A DNA stretch of 64,000 bases from Notospermus geniculatus (lineage: Eukaryota; Nemertea; Pilidiophora; Heteronemertea; Lineidae). The translations under genes and the position numbers were made by a program. Position 1 is the first letter of the stretch; the number at the start of each line of letters is the position of its first letter. Below, one piece after another: positions 11,119 through 23,016 of the stretch. The stretch is taken from contig NMRB01000939.1 of the NCBI GenBank assembly GCA_002633025.1, forward strand, positions 185,675-249,674, given 5' to 3'. Under the pieces are notes generated by a model. It saw only the letters and a program-made list of their open reading frames with translations. It was not told the origin of the DNA and did not search any database.

Positions 11119-11342
11119 AAGCCTAGGTCACATATCCACTCCGGGGCCCGTACGGCGAGTAAAAACAGACATTTTGGCCATTTTCTACGCTGCCCAGTTT
11201 GATCTGGTCTAATTTCCGCTTATCCATTGAGACAATTTCGGCATAATCCAGCTTTAGATCCGAGTTTCAGTCTAAAAAACCCACAGCAAGCCGCTGGGTG
11301 GGGAAAATCGTACGGGGCCCGGTGCATTTGTGACCTAGGCTT
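11119..11342. mobile_element. 224-bp foldback element
   Basis: AAGCCTAGGTCACA at the left is mirrored by TGTGACCTAGGCTT at the right, with further pairing of GGGGCCCGTACG and CGTACGGGGCCC. It lies in the presumed intron just upstream of the exon at 11469. Confidence 0.75.
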
Positions 11343-11468
11343 AAGCGGACGTGATATCAGTTAGCTATCAGGGTTACTTGATGTTTTAAAAGTACATGTA
11401 CTATCATGTTGGTTCCCAATTCCGTCGCCAGGGGGATACTGAGGCATACAGTGGCACTTTAATTTCAG

Positions 11469-13025
11469 CGAAGAAAGCCTATGAAATTTCAAGTGAAACG
11501 GCGATTCGTTGTGGAACCCACAATGTACACCCAACTTTGGTTTCAAACTGCAACCAATACCCTAGTTTTGGGGAAAAAAGTAGCCAGTGATTACCTGAAA
11601 CACGGATCCAAAACGACAATGTCATTCATTCACATTGACATCACTGAGACGGTGATGGAAGGCCCTGCATTCGATTCCTATATATTTTTTTGCGGGAACT
11701 ACAAAAACTATGTCATCCTTCATGGTGTAAAGAACGGAAGTATGGCCTTAATGGACATGCGTGGAAGAATCATTTCGAATTTTTCCATCCCCAAGACGGA
11801 TTTTTGCATGCGGAGAGTTGCCAGTAGGCCTATTCTTGCGAATTTGGAGTTCTTTTATGGCAATAAAAACGTGTTCGTTCTGTGCAAGAAGTCGGCGACC
11901 TCCTGCAGTTTAACAATCTATGATGTTTTTTCTTACGAAAGGTATAGCGAATACTACAGGGTGTTTCAAAAAAAGTTGTCATCTCTAAAACATCTCCTGG
12001 AACCCAAACCCGTGAATATTTTTGGCTCAGATTTGGTATGTAGATAGCTCTGGATGTAGGCCTACGGAGGAGCCGGAGAAAATTTGGCTCTGATCGGTTC
12101 AGGCGTAGAGGAATGAGGCCTCGGACTGAGCAGGTGCAAAATGCCACCAAAAACCTAAAGATCAAAAAGCATGAAACATTTCTTTCATTTGTTGCGTACA
12201 GAATTTGCCAGGCATGCCAGAATTACTGGAATCTACCTTCCTCCTGGCCACCACTGTCCGTGCAAAGTTCCCTTCAGCTCAATCGTTGAAATTTCCTCAG
12301 TGCATTTATATCATCATGGTACTTTTATTGTTTGGAGGAAAACTTCATTTCGGACCATTTTACTTTCAGGGTCACTGTTCCGTCATAACAAGACACCATC
12401 ACACAAATGTTACATAAATATTATGAGTATGTCTACACCTAACAGCTTGCACAATCTGAGCCAAAAAATATCCGTGGGTTTGGAGAATAGGAGATATTTT
12501 AGAGATGACAACTTTTTTTTTGAAACACCCTGTAGTAGCCTCCTGTTAATTAACGGACGACGGCTTCAGACACATGGAGAAGTGCACCGACTCGATAACT
12601 ATGCCTTCGACCGGACAGGCAATATTATCATAGCGACGCCAACAGGCAGGGTAAACGCAATCAAACTTACGCTATTCTTGAAAGAATTCGACTATAATCC
12701 CCGCAAAGTCTTTATAGGATTCAAACGCGCACGTCTTCCGAAGTTGACAGATTTCATATGGGACGCCAACACTGACAATTTCCTGTTCATATTTTCCGGG
12801 CGCTCTATGTTCGAAATAACCCCCCAATTGTTACTGAGGTCACCTCGGAAGAGGAATGTGAAATTTTCCTCTACATACCCATTGTGGCCGAAAGAGCATT
12901 TTTACTACTATCTCACCAGGGATGGTTGTTTGCTGATGACCCCAATGCCCGATCAGAAGAAATATGGACTAAATATAAACATACATATACTGGCCAAGAT
13001 AGCGCTTGCGTCAAGACGGAACTAG
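11469..13025 (+). pseudogene. Propeller-like exon of host gene 1, split by an insertion
   Basis: An acceptor (TTTAATTTCAG) opens a long frame to 11956. The frame resumes at about 12537 after a 576-bp insertion and stops at 13025. The protein is rich in short beta-strand-like stretches (TQLWFQTATNTLVLG, NVFVLCKKS, GNIIIATPTGRV, DFIWDANTDNFLFIF, YYYLTRDGCLLM), which would suit a propeller or similar repeat fold; this is inference. Removing the insertion with one TA copy leaves the halves one base out of frame, so this copy is probably broken. The closest visible relative is the minus-strand sequence at 56569-57567, which shares the order of WF, LLhxG, Wxxxxsxxh and RDGxLL blocks. I cannot name the family. 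Confidence 0.5.
11957..12532. mobile_element. 576-bp TA-flanked element inside host gene 1
   Basis: CAGGGTGTTTCAAAAAAAG at the left is mirrored by CTTTTTTTTTGAAACACCCTG at the right (inner part TTTGAAACACCCTG), and pairing continues through TTGTCATCTCTAAAA and CTGAGCCAAAAA. TA lies at 11955-11956 and 12533-12534, as for Tc1/mariner-type elements. It interrupts an otherwise long coding frame. Confidence 0.85.
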
Positions 13026-13047
13026 CTGGGGATATGCTCTCAATATA

Positions 13048-13609
13048 GAGAGGTTGCGCAGCGGCCCGACTCCGACTTCAACTACGAAAATGAATTGCAG
13101 TCCGCTGTAGACATCCTTGATAAAAACGATATGATAGAAGTTTTCAATTCATCAAACACCATAATTTGAAGGCAGAAAAATTTGGCCTTATAAATCGGAA
13201 GTGCGGATAAATCAATGAATATTGAAGTCGTAATCCTAGTCGTTACGACTTGAAACACGACTATAATGTTTTCGATTTACGTGCACTTCCGATGACGAGT
13301 CAAAATTATTCTGCCATGGAGTTATGCCATTTTACGATTTGCAGACGTCTATCAAATCATTTTTATCATGGATGTCCATAGCGGACTGCAATAGGAGCTG
13401 TCAGCGAATTCACCACTAGATGTCACTAGGGCCCAATTCAATGCATCTAGCGGACCCATTATCGATCGAGCAGCGGTCGTATAGAGATTTCTGTACCTTT
13501 GGTCCGCTAAGACTGTGCTGCCATCTGTTGGCAATATGCGCGGCTGACTGCTCCTATTCATTCTGGTAGTCGAAGCCTGAGTCGGAGTCGGAAAGCCGCG
13601 CAACCTCTC
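13048..13609. mobile_element. 562-bp TA-flanked foldback element
   Basis: GAGAGGTTGCGC at the left is mirrored by GCGCAACCTCTC at the right with CCGACTCCGACT in both arms. TA lies at 13046-13047 and 13610-13611. A second paired block (TTGCAGTCCGCT...GACATCC and its complement) lies further in, and the right arm appears to hold extra inserted DNA at 13400-13560. A short coding-like frame here (13090-13168) is explained by the arm sequence. Confidence 0.7.
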
Positions 13610-13809
13610 TAATAACTCCCGAGACCATGAGAACCATCGTAGGTGCTACCTGATATCAACATCATGTTGATGTCATGTAGATCCTGCGACGGCACAGAAC
13701 AGGCGGCGACCGAAGTTTACGGATCACTTTCCGTCTGAGCCACGACCTCACGGAATATTTTTTTTCTTCATTATTTTAACTTCTGGTAGCTCGATTTGAA
13801 AGTGCTAGC

Positions 13810-13850
13810 CTGAAGAAGACCCCGCTTGGGGTCGAAAATTTGCGATTTTT
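13810..13850 (+). ncRNA. Hammerhead-ribozyme-like motif, copy 4
   Basis: CTGAAGA core (13810-13816), stem II GACCCC-GCTT-GGGGTC, then GAAA at 13834. Stem III (AATTTGCGATT) is partial. Stem I is not evident. Confidence 0.45.
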
Positions 13851-14223
13851 TTTTGAGAGTAACTTCTTTTATTATATCATTTATTATAATTTTTAGAGTA
13901 CTTATATTATAGGGAGTATATTATAGGGACCTTACCACCTACAACGTGCGCAAGGGCCCTTTACATTATATTATAAAGTAAAAGAGTACAATTTACCATA
14001 CAATACAATACAAACAAGAATTTGAATGCGTACACTGTAAGAAATTTTTGTAATAATTTTACAGAAATTGCCTGCAACAGAGTTTCCGGAACTTCCGTAA
14101 ATTTATATATTTTGTGATTTATGTTTTTGTATTCGTTGGACTCGGTTGGGTTGTCCAGAATGGTGCTTTCTGAGAGAAGTGTGAAAATATAATTTGGTCA
14201 GCCTCCAGTCAAATCTCTGTTAA
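13851..14223. other. AT-rich stretch, nothing recognised
   Basis: Low-complexity TATTAT and ACAATACAATAC tracts and no supported exon. Confidence 0.35.
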
Positions 14224-14493
14224 AGGGAGACATGCGAAAAATATTGCCCGGCGGGCACAAGTCGTCTTTGTTTTGATTAGTGCACACCGCCGTCTGTTAA
14301 TACGCGGTGATACTACGCTATAGCACGGGATCATGTAGAGCTATCACATAGATACGTGTTCTAAACGCACTGATAGCTCTACAGGATCCTGTGCTATAGC
14401 GTAGTATCACCACGTATTAACAGACGGCGCTGTGCGCTAATCAAAACAAAGACAGCTTGTGCCCGCCGGGCATTATTTTTCGCATGTCTCCCT
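14224..14493. mobile_element. 270-bp TTAA-flanked palindromic MITE, copy 1
   Basis: Starts AGGGAGACATGCG and ends CGCATGTCTCCCT, with arms of about 120 bases containing GCCCGGCGGGCACAAG and TACGCTATAGCAC. TTAA lies on both sides. It is almost identical to 20678-20947. The AGGGA start and TTAA target are shared with the 14.1-kb Kolobok at 34308, so that transposase family may have moved it. Confidence 0.9.
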
Positions 14494-15896
14494 TTAAAAT
14501 TCTTTGAGTCTGTAATATTACATATCACGTCCTGAAACTCTGCTGCAGGAATTTTCTGTAAAATCCTCTGTTATTTCCAGTGTAGAACATACATGTATAT
14601 GCGCATGGATAGGTATAAAAGTAGACTTGGGTAACAGCGGATTTAAAGCATTGGGGATAGACCTGCTTAAAGCTGACGTGTTTGCATTACGCCCGAGCTT
14701 TGGTTGAATAAAAAAATACCTTCCACGCCAGCAGCGCGTGACGCGGCAGGTAGATGAAGTTCAAACGTCGAGGTCTTTCATCAAACACCTCTCTCAGACC
14801 ACCATTACCCCATATACCTCCCAGGTGTCGCTGTCATTTCGATGAAAGCCCTCGAGCTGGAAGGATGACGAGTGCGCCGCAGGTCAGTACAAGTACAATG
14901 CTGTAGGCATACATAGACAATAGGGCCAAGCCTAGGCCTATACAATGTACATGTAGATCCACCTACAGGGAGCTATTGACGACTACGTTATGCGTCCTGG
15001 TATGTTTCAAATCCCACAACCTTTTGCATCATGCGTATAATTGAAAGGGCGGGCGACGCACACGACTGAGCTAACCCGATCTATTTCGGGTTCAATAAAG
15101 AGCATGAGGCGTGGACATGTTGACAGAGTAGGCCTAAAGTCTGTTTAAACCATCTAGAGCTCGATGGGAGGACCCATGGTTGTCAGGCCGACCTTGGTAT
15201 TGTTGGTGAAGTCTGGCTATTGAAATGTGTTTCATTGAAAGGTTACTTCCAGCCAATCCTATGCCTATGCCTGTGTTCAATTTCAAATCAAGGCCTAGTT
15301 GCAAGTTCAATTTCGAACCAAGGTTCAGCTGGTTATAAAGCAATGTGTGTTGGACCGTTTAGAGTGAACCTTAACCCTTTAGGGACTGGACGAAGTTGGA
15401 AAGTGTACATTTCGTAACATGAATCTGTGATGGTCTGTACAAAAACGCGCCTAGCTCCGCGAAATTGCAGCCGAATCTGGCGCCAAGCCACTCAATCTGG
15501 AGGCAACGAATGGGCCACGACCTCATGTACGTTTGCCTGTTCCAAAATGTCTGTGAGAGATACAGGAGAGAGCCGAAGTTGCAAGTTCTGACGAAATAGT
15601 CGCGTTCGGCCTACGTTTTCGTCAGGTTTCCAATCTTTAAACGTCTATATCTCGATAACCGCTGCTCCTACGCGTCTCTCGCTGGGTCGAAATAGGCTAC
15701 TTTTGTCTCCTCTTTCTTTTGGCGCTAGTCCCGTCGTCGTATCTGCTTCCGTTCCCGAGATATGGCCATTTTGTCACAACATGTCAGATTTGCACTTTGG
15801 AGTCTGTCAATCTTGAGCCCGGGACAAAGCTTAAAATGCAATTTCACCAAGGTTTCTTCAAACAGAGCAAAACCGCGTGTTCAGAGGGGGGGGGGG

Positions 15897-16093
15897 NNNN
15901 NNNNNNNNNNNNNNNNNNNNNNNNNNNNNNNNNNNNNNNNNNNNNNNNNNNNNNNNNNNNNNNNNNNNNNNNNNNNNNNNNNNNNNNNNNNNNNNNNNNN
16001 NNNNNNNNNNNNNNNNNNNNNNNNNNNNNNNNNNNNNNNNNNNNNNNNNNNNNNNNNNNNNNNNNNNNNNNNNNNNNNNNNNNNNNNNNNNNN
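15897..16093. other. Assembly gap (197 N)
   Basis: Runs of G flank both sides of the undetermined block, so a poly-G tract probably stopped sequencing. Open frames spanning it are artefacts. Confidence 0.95.
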
Positions 16094-16299
16094 GGGGGGT
16101 AGTCTCGCATTAAAAAATATGCAAACAGGACGTCGATCGGCCCACTGGTTACGATTCTATGTCCGTTTGAATGTGCAAGGGTGTGTGGTACAGGCCGATC
16201 TCGCCAAACGGCGAGATCAGTCCCGAAAGGGTTAAGTTCATTGTTGTCCGGTTACTAGGGGTTTGATTGACATACGCCCCTCGAGCTCCTGTTGACCAG

Positions 16300-17965
16300 G
16301 GGCCTTATTTACGAAAGGCACGCAAAGTTTGCGACCACGCAAACTAGCATTTTCTTATTTACGAAGCCCACGCCACGCAAAAAAATCGCTAATTTAGCGA
16401 TCCCGCAAATTTTTCGCAAACGCAACGCAAATATTGCGACGGTATTTATGAAAGCCACGCCGACTTTGCGAATCGCTAACCACCACGCAAACCAGCTGAA
16501 TTTTGCGGGAGGTCCAAGACCACCCGCAAACTTTGCGTGCTGTGGAACTATCAGCTCTATGCTGATGCTGATAATGAGGATGATGCTCATGCTGATGGTT
16601 ACTAGAACCTGCAACATATTTAGCCCAAGTATTGGAATTGGTACGTTATATCGGCATAAAATGAAAATTGAATGAAAGCGATTTGAAATCTCAGTACATC
16701 ACTGCTCAAAAGTATTGCAACATCGTTTTTTTTCTGGACTTCTCTTGTGCCTTTACTACTTATACATCGATTTTCAGATATATACCGGGGGGGGGGGGTG
16801 TCTATGGCAAAACATGATGTTGGCGATATGTACTGAAACATCTCACTGCTGATGAAAATATCAAGCCTTGAAAAAGAAATATCAAAACATGAAAATGACA
16901 AAATCTTCATGGGATACTGGATCACTCTTCCTTTTCACGGTAATGAAGCCTGATGATGAGCAAGGATTTACAAGATTGAAAATTGAAAAATATCAAATGT
17001 GAATAAATTTATTTGATATTATTGAAAAATATCAAAAAGTGAAAAAGTGATATTTTGCATGAGATTTCTCTGCCGATGAAAAGCTGTCATCCCATGCGTC
17101 TTAGCCAGGCCAGTTTCATCCAATGAGAGGCCACAGTTATCAAGAAAATTGAACTTTTCTGAAAAAAAACATTTGTTTACAAAGTAGGTCAATTTTTTAG
17201 GTTAAATAACATGAAAATGATGTACATTTTAAGCGCATTTTTTTCACAGTGAATTTCGGTTGCCTTCATTTTGTAAAAGTCTGATTGTCATGTTCTTAAA
17301 ACTTTTCGAGGTATCAAATTCGTGATATTTTGATATTCTTATATTTTCGTGATAATCCACTTTTCCTTAAAACCAACATGTTTATTGTAATGTTATTCAC
17401 TGCCCCCCGTTTGCCAATGCCCCCAAACAAAAGATTGACGGAATAAGCGGCAACGTGACAATGAGGGAGGCACTGATAAACATGTCTTTCTGTATTCGAG
17501 TGTCCGCCGAACAATAAAGCGGGCATTGTCATACGGGAGGGGGCATTCTCACACATTACACCTGTATCCTCACGCGGCACGCGATTCGACGCCAAAAAAA
17601 AACACTGCGGGAGCGATGGAAATCGCTCGTCGCGTCCTACCGCTGCTTACCATATCGCGACGCACCGGAAGTGTGGACATGTTTTGGCTTAACAGTGGAA
17701 ACAATCAGGCGCGAAAAATTTCGCATCGCCTGCTGTGTGAACTAGGCTGTAGGAAGCATACGACTGGAGCTACAGGACTTTTCGGCGGATGGATTTTGGT
17801 CTTTTCCCTCACGCAAATACATTTGCGATCACGCCAAGTTTGCGTGATCGCTAACTTAGCGAAAAAATAGCGAGGCCCTTCATAAATACCACGCATCGCA
17901 AAGTTTACGTGCACGCTAGTCTACCCGCAACGCTAATTTTTGCGATCTCTTCGTAAATAAGGCCC
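16300..17965. mobile_element. 1.7-kb element nested in the 3.8-kb element
   Basis: GGGCCTTATTTACGAA at the left is mirrored by TTCGTAAATAAGGCCC at the right. CAG flanks both sides (16297-16299, 17966-17968). Just inside each end lies a cluster of CACGCAA, TTTGCG and CGCTAA motifs in both orientations, like transposase-binding subterminal repeats. GATATTTT and AAATATCAA simple repeats fill 16860-17060. No transposase frame is visible. Confidence 0.7.
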
Positions 17966-18759
17966 CAGATGGTTTAAACAGACTATAGTATGGTGTCATG
18001 CACTCAGGGGCGTTAGTCAGTGGAAGAAAAATGGCGGAAGGGTTAGGAAGTTTGTGAGGATGGCATGTAAATTGGATTTTATCTGCCCTTTTGGAGTTTA
18101 CAAAGTGGTTCCCGTATGCGGTAAGTTGGAATATTTTCCGTTTTGACATATCATGGTTTTTTTTTGTTTGTTTGTTTGTTTTCTGTTGGGGAGTGTTGAG
18201 GGCGACTTTTCGCTAGTGCTTAGTCGTCAATAGCTGCCTGCAGTTGGATCTACATGTACATTGTATAGGCCTAGGCTTGACCCTGTTGTCTATGTATGCC
18301 TACAGCATTGTACTTGTACTGACCTGCGGAGCACTCGCCATATACTTCCAGCTCGAGGGCTTTCATTCGAATGACAGCGACACCTGGGAGGTATTTGGGG
18401 TAATGGTGGTCTGAGAGAGGTGTATTCAGCCAAAGCTCTGGCGTAATGCAAACATGTCAGCTTTAAAGTCCAAAGGTATGCATGAGGTGACTGTTTCTCC
18501 CTCCCCACCTTGATAAAACTGGTCTCCTGTTCAACCTATATATAGCCAGTGATAACACCGAGGCTGGACTGATACTACAGTATTTGTTATATATCGAAAC
18601 AAAAATCAACGCATAAATAAACGACGTTGTGTAAAGGTCAAAGCTTACGTCGGCCGTTGCGGGATAGAAAACCTAACGCATATTGTCGAGCTTCAAAAAG
18701 AGAGTTTTTAGCCCCTTCATAAAGATTTTAATGACACCAAAAATTTCACCAAAGTTAAG

Positions 18760-19502
18760 GCCCGTTTACACATGCAACTTTTCATATGCAACTTCATGCA
18801 ACTTGTTGCATAAACCTGATGAGACCAAAATTTTCATCAAAGTTGCATTGTGTAAACGGGTATGCAACTTGTTGCAACTAACTACTGCAACTTGTTGCAA
18901 ACAACTGCAACTTGTTGAAAATTTAGGATCCAGATCCTATTTTCTGGTGAAGTTGCAACAAGTTGCACGTTGCTGACCAATGAGAATACAGCAAAAAATC
19001 ATGTGACGTATACTAAATCCAAAATGACTGCGGAACAAAGGGTTCCCGCCCCGATTCATGCAACTTGTTGCGAACTTTTGCAACTTATCGCGCTGGATGT
19101 TGCAATGTGTAAACGAAAACCGGTGGACTGCAACTAGTTGCAGGTTGCAGCAACTTGCAACTTGGTGCAACCTAGTGTAAACCGCCCTTTACATGTGTAA
19201 ACGGGCATACAACTATACCTACTGCAACTTGTTGCAAATTTAGGATCCAGATCCTATTTTCTGGTGCAGTTGCAACAAGCACGTCGCTGGCCAATGAGAA
19301 TACAGCAAAAAATCATGTGACGTCTACTAAAGCCCAAGTGGCTGCCGAACAAAGGATTCCCGCCAAAATTCCTGCAACTTGTTGCGAACTTTTGCAACTT
19401 ATCCCGCTGGATGTTGCAATGTGTAAACGTCACAGGTACACTGCAACAAGTTGCAGGTTGCAGCAACTTGCAACTCGGTGCAACCTAGTGTAAACCGCCC
19501 TT
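18760..19502. repeat. TGCAAC-rich element with an internal direct duplication
   Basis: Opens with GGCCCGTTTACACATGCAAC and closes with GTGTAAACCGCCC, so the ends have the GnnnGTTTACAC form. The segment 18905-19190 is repeated at 19222-19502 with moderate divergence; both contain AGGATCCAGATCCTATTTTC and GCAAAAAATCATGTGACGT. TGCAACTTGTTGCAA-type half-palindromes recur throughout. Confidence 0.7.
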
Positions 19503-20409
19503 AACCATGTTAACCCGCGACTTCAGGCATACTGCGCATGCGCGGCCTACTGATTTTGAGGCGAATCGCACCGAGGCTGGCACTCGCCGCATGATGTTTC
19601 CAACTAAACTATTCGTTTGAAATTGCTTTAATAATCAAACAACTTCGTGTTTTGGGTGTATTTTATGGCTTTTTAGGCATATATGGTAGTTTTCAGTCAT
19701 CGAAGGACGAAATATTAAATGCGTGAAACAAACATTTTGGCTGGTTGGCCAGCGATTCTGGCTAAGTCGTAGCCCTTGCCAGCGATATCCTCGGATGAGG
19801 TACATCTGGGTACGAGATTGCATGCCAGTTTGTAATGAAGACACGTGAACTTCCGGCGGAGTTTGTGCAAATGACGAAACCGCTACCTGTCGGCAACTTT
19901 AAGTACTTTGGACCTTGGAGCATTCGTCGGGATTGCTTGGGGCCCATGATACATTGGTTACTACAGGGTCATTTGTCAACAGAATTTTGAACTTAACTCA
20001 AGATCTAAGGAGTGTAAATGAGAGATCACATCTCAAGCTTATATTTGATGGCGGGGGCGACGAAATTGGGTGGATATTACGCCAAAAACGGAAATTTCCG
20101 TTTTTTGGTGGTTTTTGCACAGAACTATAGATTGCAGTACCTTGAACAACTGGAGGATATTTCGTGAAGATCGGTCAAATGGTTTTGGAGTAACATCGTT
20201 TTGAAATATCCGTTTTATTGGAGAATGCATTACGCAATATGGCGGCTAATGCATTTTTCTCATACTTTTTTCCCATATTCGTGGAAAAAATGAAAAAAAC
20301 GGCCTTATTTACAGACTATGTTCATAAAAGTTTTATAAGCTGATAGCAGATATATTGGTATCAAAATGAAGCTGGCGGCGACATCCTTGTTCTGCTGGTA
20401 TATTGTGTT
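19503..20409. other. Unassigned stretch
   Basis: No exon, RNA or inverted-repeat element could be supported. Confidence 0.3.
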
Positions 20410-20551
20410 AAGCTGCATTTAGCTGACACGCGGAATGCGGATTGCGGAACGCGGAAGCGGAAAATGCAATGCATATTCGCATACAACATATTTTTCCGCC
20501 AGGGTTTCCGCGTCCCTATACCGCATTCCGCGTGTCAGCTAAACGCAGCCT
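20410..20551. mobile_element. 142-bp foldback element
   Basis: GCTGCATTTAGCTGACACGC at the left is mirrored by GCGTGTCAGCTAAACGCAGC at the right; GGAATGCGG and CCGCATTCC pair just inside. Confidence 0.8.
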
Positions 20552-20559
20552 TAGGAGAT

Positions 20560-21100
20560 ATCCCCTTCCTGTATTGAGATACTTTGTATTAAAGTTAGGT
20601 AAATGTTGAAAAAAGTCTGGCGGTGGAAGTGTTAACAGTCCTGCCATGTTTCTGGTAGTTCCTGATGTACGTTTTAAAGGGAGACATGCGAAAAATATTG
20701 CCCGGCGGGCACAAGTCGTCTTTGTTTTGATTAGCGCACAGCGCCGTCTGTTAATACGCGGTGATACTACGCTATAGCACAGGATCATGTAGAGCTATCA
20801 GATAGATACGTGTTCTAAACGCACTGATAGCTCTACAGGATCCTGTGCTATAGCGTAGTATCACCGCGTATTAACAGACGGAGCTGTGCGCTAATCAAAA
20901 CAAAGACAGCTTGTGCCCGCCGGGCAATATTTTTCGCATGTCTCCCTTTAAAGTCCTGACGAGTTTTTTTTCAGTCCTGCCATATTTCTGAAAGTTCCTG
21001 ACGTACTTTTAAAAATGTCCTGACGAGTTTTTTCCAAATTCCTGACGCACTTTTCAAACAGTCCTGACAATTTTTTAAAATGCTGCATGCCATTTAAAAT
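20560..21100 (+). repeat. Degenerate tandem repeat of a GTCCTGACGAGTTTTT unit
   Basis: Variants of AGTCCTGACGAGTTTTTT and AGTTCCTGACGTACTTTT recur every 30 bases or so on both sides of the 270-bp MITE at 20678, which appears to have inserted into the array. Confidence 0.6.
20678..20947. mobile_element. 270-bp TTAA-flanked palindromic MITE, copy 2
   Basis: Same length and nearly the same sequence as 14224-14493, with TTAA at 20674-20677 and 20948-20951. Two near-identical copies 6 kb apart indicate recent activity of this family. Confidence 0.9.
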
Positions 21101-21200
21101 TTCTGAGGAGATTTTGAATGGTATTTTGTATGATGATTTACATTTACTTGGCCTATGTGGTCAACGAAGTAAATTTCGATGAAACAACATAGTAGCACTT

Positions 21201-22208
21201 GTTACACTACATAAAAAACCCGTGTCGAACCCGGGTTTTTTTCTGTCCACACCTGTTAAAAACGGGGTGTAATAATCCCCTCCGAGCTCGAACGGGTTTT
21301 TGGAGGGGTTAATTTAGGTCCCGTCACAAAATTTGAGTAGTGTTGACGGGCACCGGGCCCCAGGAGGGATTTTTAACCAGGTTTTCGAAGAAAATCGGTT
21401 ATTAAATTACCGAAAGTGGCGGGCGGTCGGGTGTCCGGGCGGTCGATTTTCCTTGTCCGCCTCATAACTTTAAAACGACTTGAGATTTTCTTTTGAAATT
21501 TTTTGGACGTGTTGCTTGTAAGTAGACGTGGTTTGCTTTCGATATTCAGCATCATTCAGTTCAAGGTTTGGCCAATAGGGGGCGAAATGTGAAAACAGAA
21601 AAAGTGCTATTTCTCCTGAACGAATGGACGGATCGTCACCAAATTTTTATTATAGGTATATCTAATGACGATACATAACATAATACCCGGGTTTTTTGAT
21701 TTGACCTACTTTTCAAGGTCACAGAGGTCAAAGTGCGTCAAAAGTTACGAACTTGGCACATTTCGTCGTTATTTCACCTAGCACCTTCGTACCTTGCATA
21801 AATGTGTACTGGAGGGGTAACTTCTGTAACACCAAATTTCGGGCCGATCGGACATCCAATATGGCCGCCAGGCGGCGTTACCCGAAAATCATCGAAGTGT
21901 TATAACATAGGAATGACTGGAGATTTTCTTTTGAAATTTTTGGGACATGTTGCTTGTAAGTAGACGTGGTTTGCTTTCCATATTCAGCGTCTTTCAGTTC
22001 AAGGTTTGGCCAATAGGGGGCTAAATGTGAAAACAGAAAAAGTGCTATTTCTCCTGAACGAATGGACGGATCGTCACCAAATTTTTATTATAGGTATATC
22101 TAATGACGATACATAACATAATACCCGGGTTTTTGATTTGACCTACTTTTCAAGGTCACAGAGGTCAAAGTGCGTCAAAAAGTTACGAACTTGGCACATT
22201 TCGTCGTT
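21201..22208. mobile_element. Left part of a 1.5-kb inverted-repeat element with 438-bp tandem units
   Basis: Begins GTTACACTACATA, mirrored at the far side of the Polinton (56475-56491). Inside, GAAAACAGAA recurs at 21591 and 22029, a 438-base period, and with the Polinton removed the next copy at 56244 falls exactly 438 bases further. Units contain CCCGGGTTTTTTGATTTGACC and AAGGTCACAGAGGTCAAAGT (partly quoted). Diverged copies of the unit occur at 8.6 and 60.5 kb. Confidence 0.85.
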
Positions 22209-22294
22209 AGTATAAGGGAATTGAGGGGATTCGGATACATCCCGAAGATTAGACGCAAAAATTAGCCAAAATACCCTGAAAATATCCCTATTTC
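22209..22294 (+). repeat. Polinton left terminal inverted repeat
   Basis: 86 bases identical to the complement of 55894-55979; similarity continues more weakly to about 22340 (CCAAATTTTTCAC in both). Confidence 0.97.
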
Positions 22295-22386
22295 TGGCTT
22301 ATTTCCAAATTTTTCACTATATTTTTTATTTTTCACAAATATCTCAGAAAAAATTAATATAATCGAGAACTAAATCCACTCTATAA

Positions 22387-23010
22387 ATGAGCACCAAACT
22401 CAGAGATTTTTTCATTTTTGAGCCCTACAACGCCATTATCTCAGGAGTAACAAACTGTGGAAAAACTCATTTCATCCTTGACCTTTTGGGGACTGTCTAT
22501 CAAGGTCATTTTGAAAATATTGTGCTATTTTGCCCTACTTTCGATTACAATCAGACTTATAATCGAAAATGGATCTACAAAGACAACAATTTCATTACCC
22601 TAAATCCGTTACTGGTAAAAACAAACTTAAATTTAGTCCTGTGGTTATGCATGCAAATTTTTAAAGGTACTAACACCCTCTTCATTATTGATGACTGTGC
22701 TAATTTACAAGACAGTAAGAAGAAAGCGACGGAGTTATGTAATCTCGCGTTTTCGGGTAGACACTATGGGATTACAACCTGGGTCTTAATCCAAAAATAT
22801 AATTCAATTGTAAAAGATTTTCGAGAAAATATCCGTTTACTTGTCCTATTTTTCAACAAAGACGAAAAAGCTATGAAACAAGCACTCGAAGAAAATGCTA
22901 TAATTCCTAAAGAAATTAGAAATGATGTGATAAAAGAGTTAAAGGATAACAAAAATGTAAAATTAGTTCTCAGATTGCAATTTCCTCACGATTTTTTACT
23001 AATTAAATGA
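22387..23010 (+). CDS. Polinton DNA-packaging ATPase
   Basis: A 207-residue P-loop ATPase of the A32/FtsK-HerA type, expected to pump element DNA into preformed capsids. The Walker A motif is GVTNCGKT (residues 20-27), preceded by a hydrophobic strand (NAIISG). Walker B is FIIDD (about 99-103). The stretch SGRHYGITTWVLIQ (about 123-136) matches the sensor region of the family. Length is close to the usual 210-260 for Polinton ATPases. The start is set by TAAATG at 22384-22389. It is the first gene inside the left terminus and intact in this copy. Confidence 0.93.
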   Translation: MSTKLRDFFIFEPYNAIISGVTNCGKTHFILDLLGTVYQGHFENIVLFCPTFDYNQTYNRKWIYKDNNFITLNPLLVKTNLNLVLWLCMQIFKGTNTLFIIDDCANLQDSKKKATELCNLAFSGRHYGITTWVLIQKYNSIVKDFRENIRLLVLFFNKDEKAMKQALEENAIIPKEIRNDVIKELKDNKNVKLVLRLQFPHDFLLIK

Positions 23011-23016
23011 GCTTAA

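Larger units (their letters stand above)
14671..18462. mobile_element. 3.8-kb TTAA-flanked element with long inverted ends
   Basis: AGCTGACGTGTTTGCATTACGCC at the left (AGCTGACGTGTTTGCAT) is mirrored near 18462, and about 300 bases of each arm pair, including CTCTCAGACCACCATTACCCC, GTACAAGTACAATGCTGTAGGC and GGCCTAGGC blocks (each only partly quoted). TTAA lies at 14667-14670 and 18463-18466. It holds no transposase frame, contains a 197-base assembly gap, and was entered by a 1.7-kb element at 16300. Confidence 0.8.

Noticed and set aside
13090-13168. Coding continuation of the propeller-like gene
   Set aside because: The same text appears inverted at 13340-13390 as the second arm of the foldback element, so it belongs to the element.
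15719-16235. Several open frames crossing the N block
   Set aside because: They consist mostly of undetermined residues and poly-G; they are gap artefacts.
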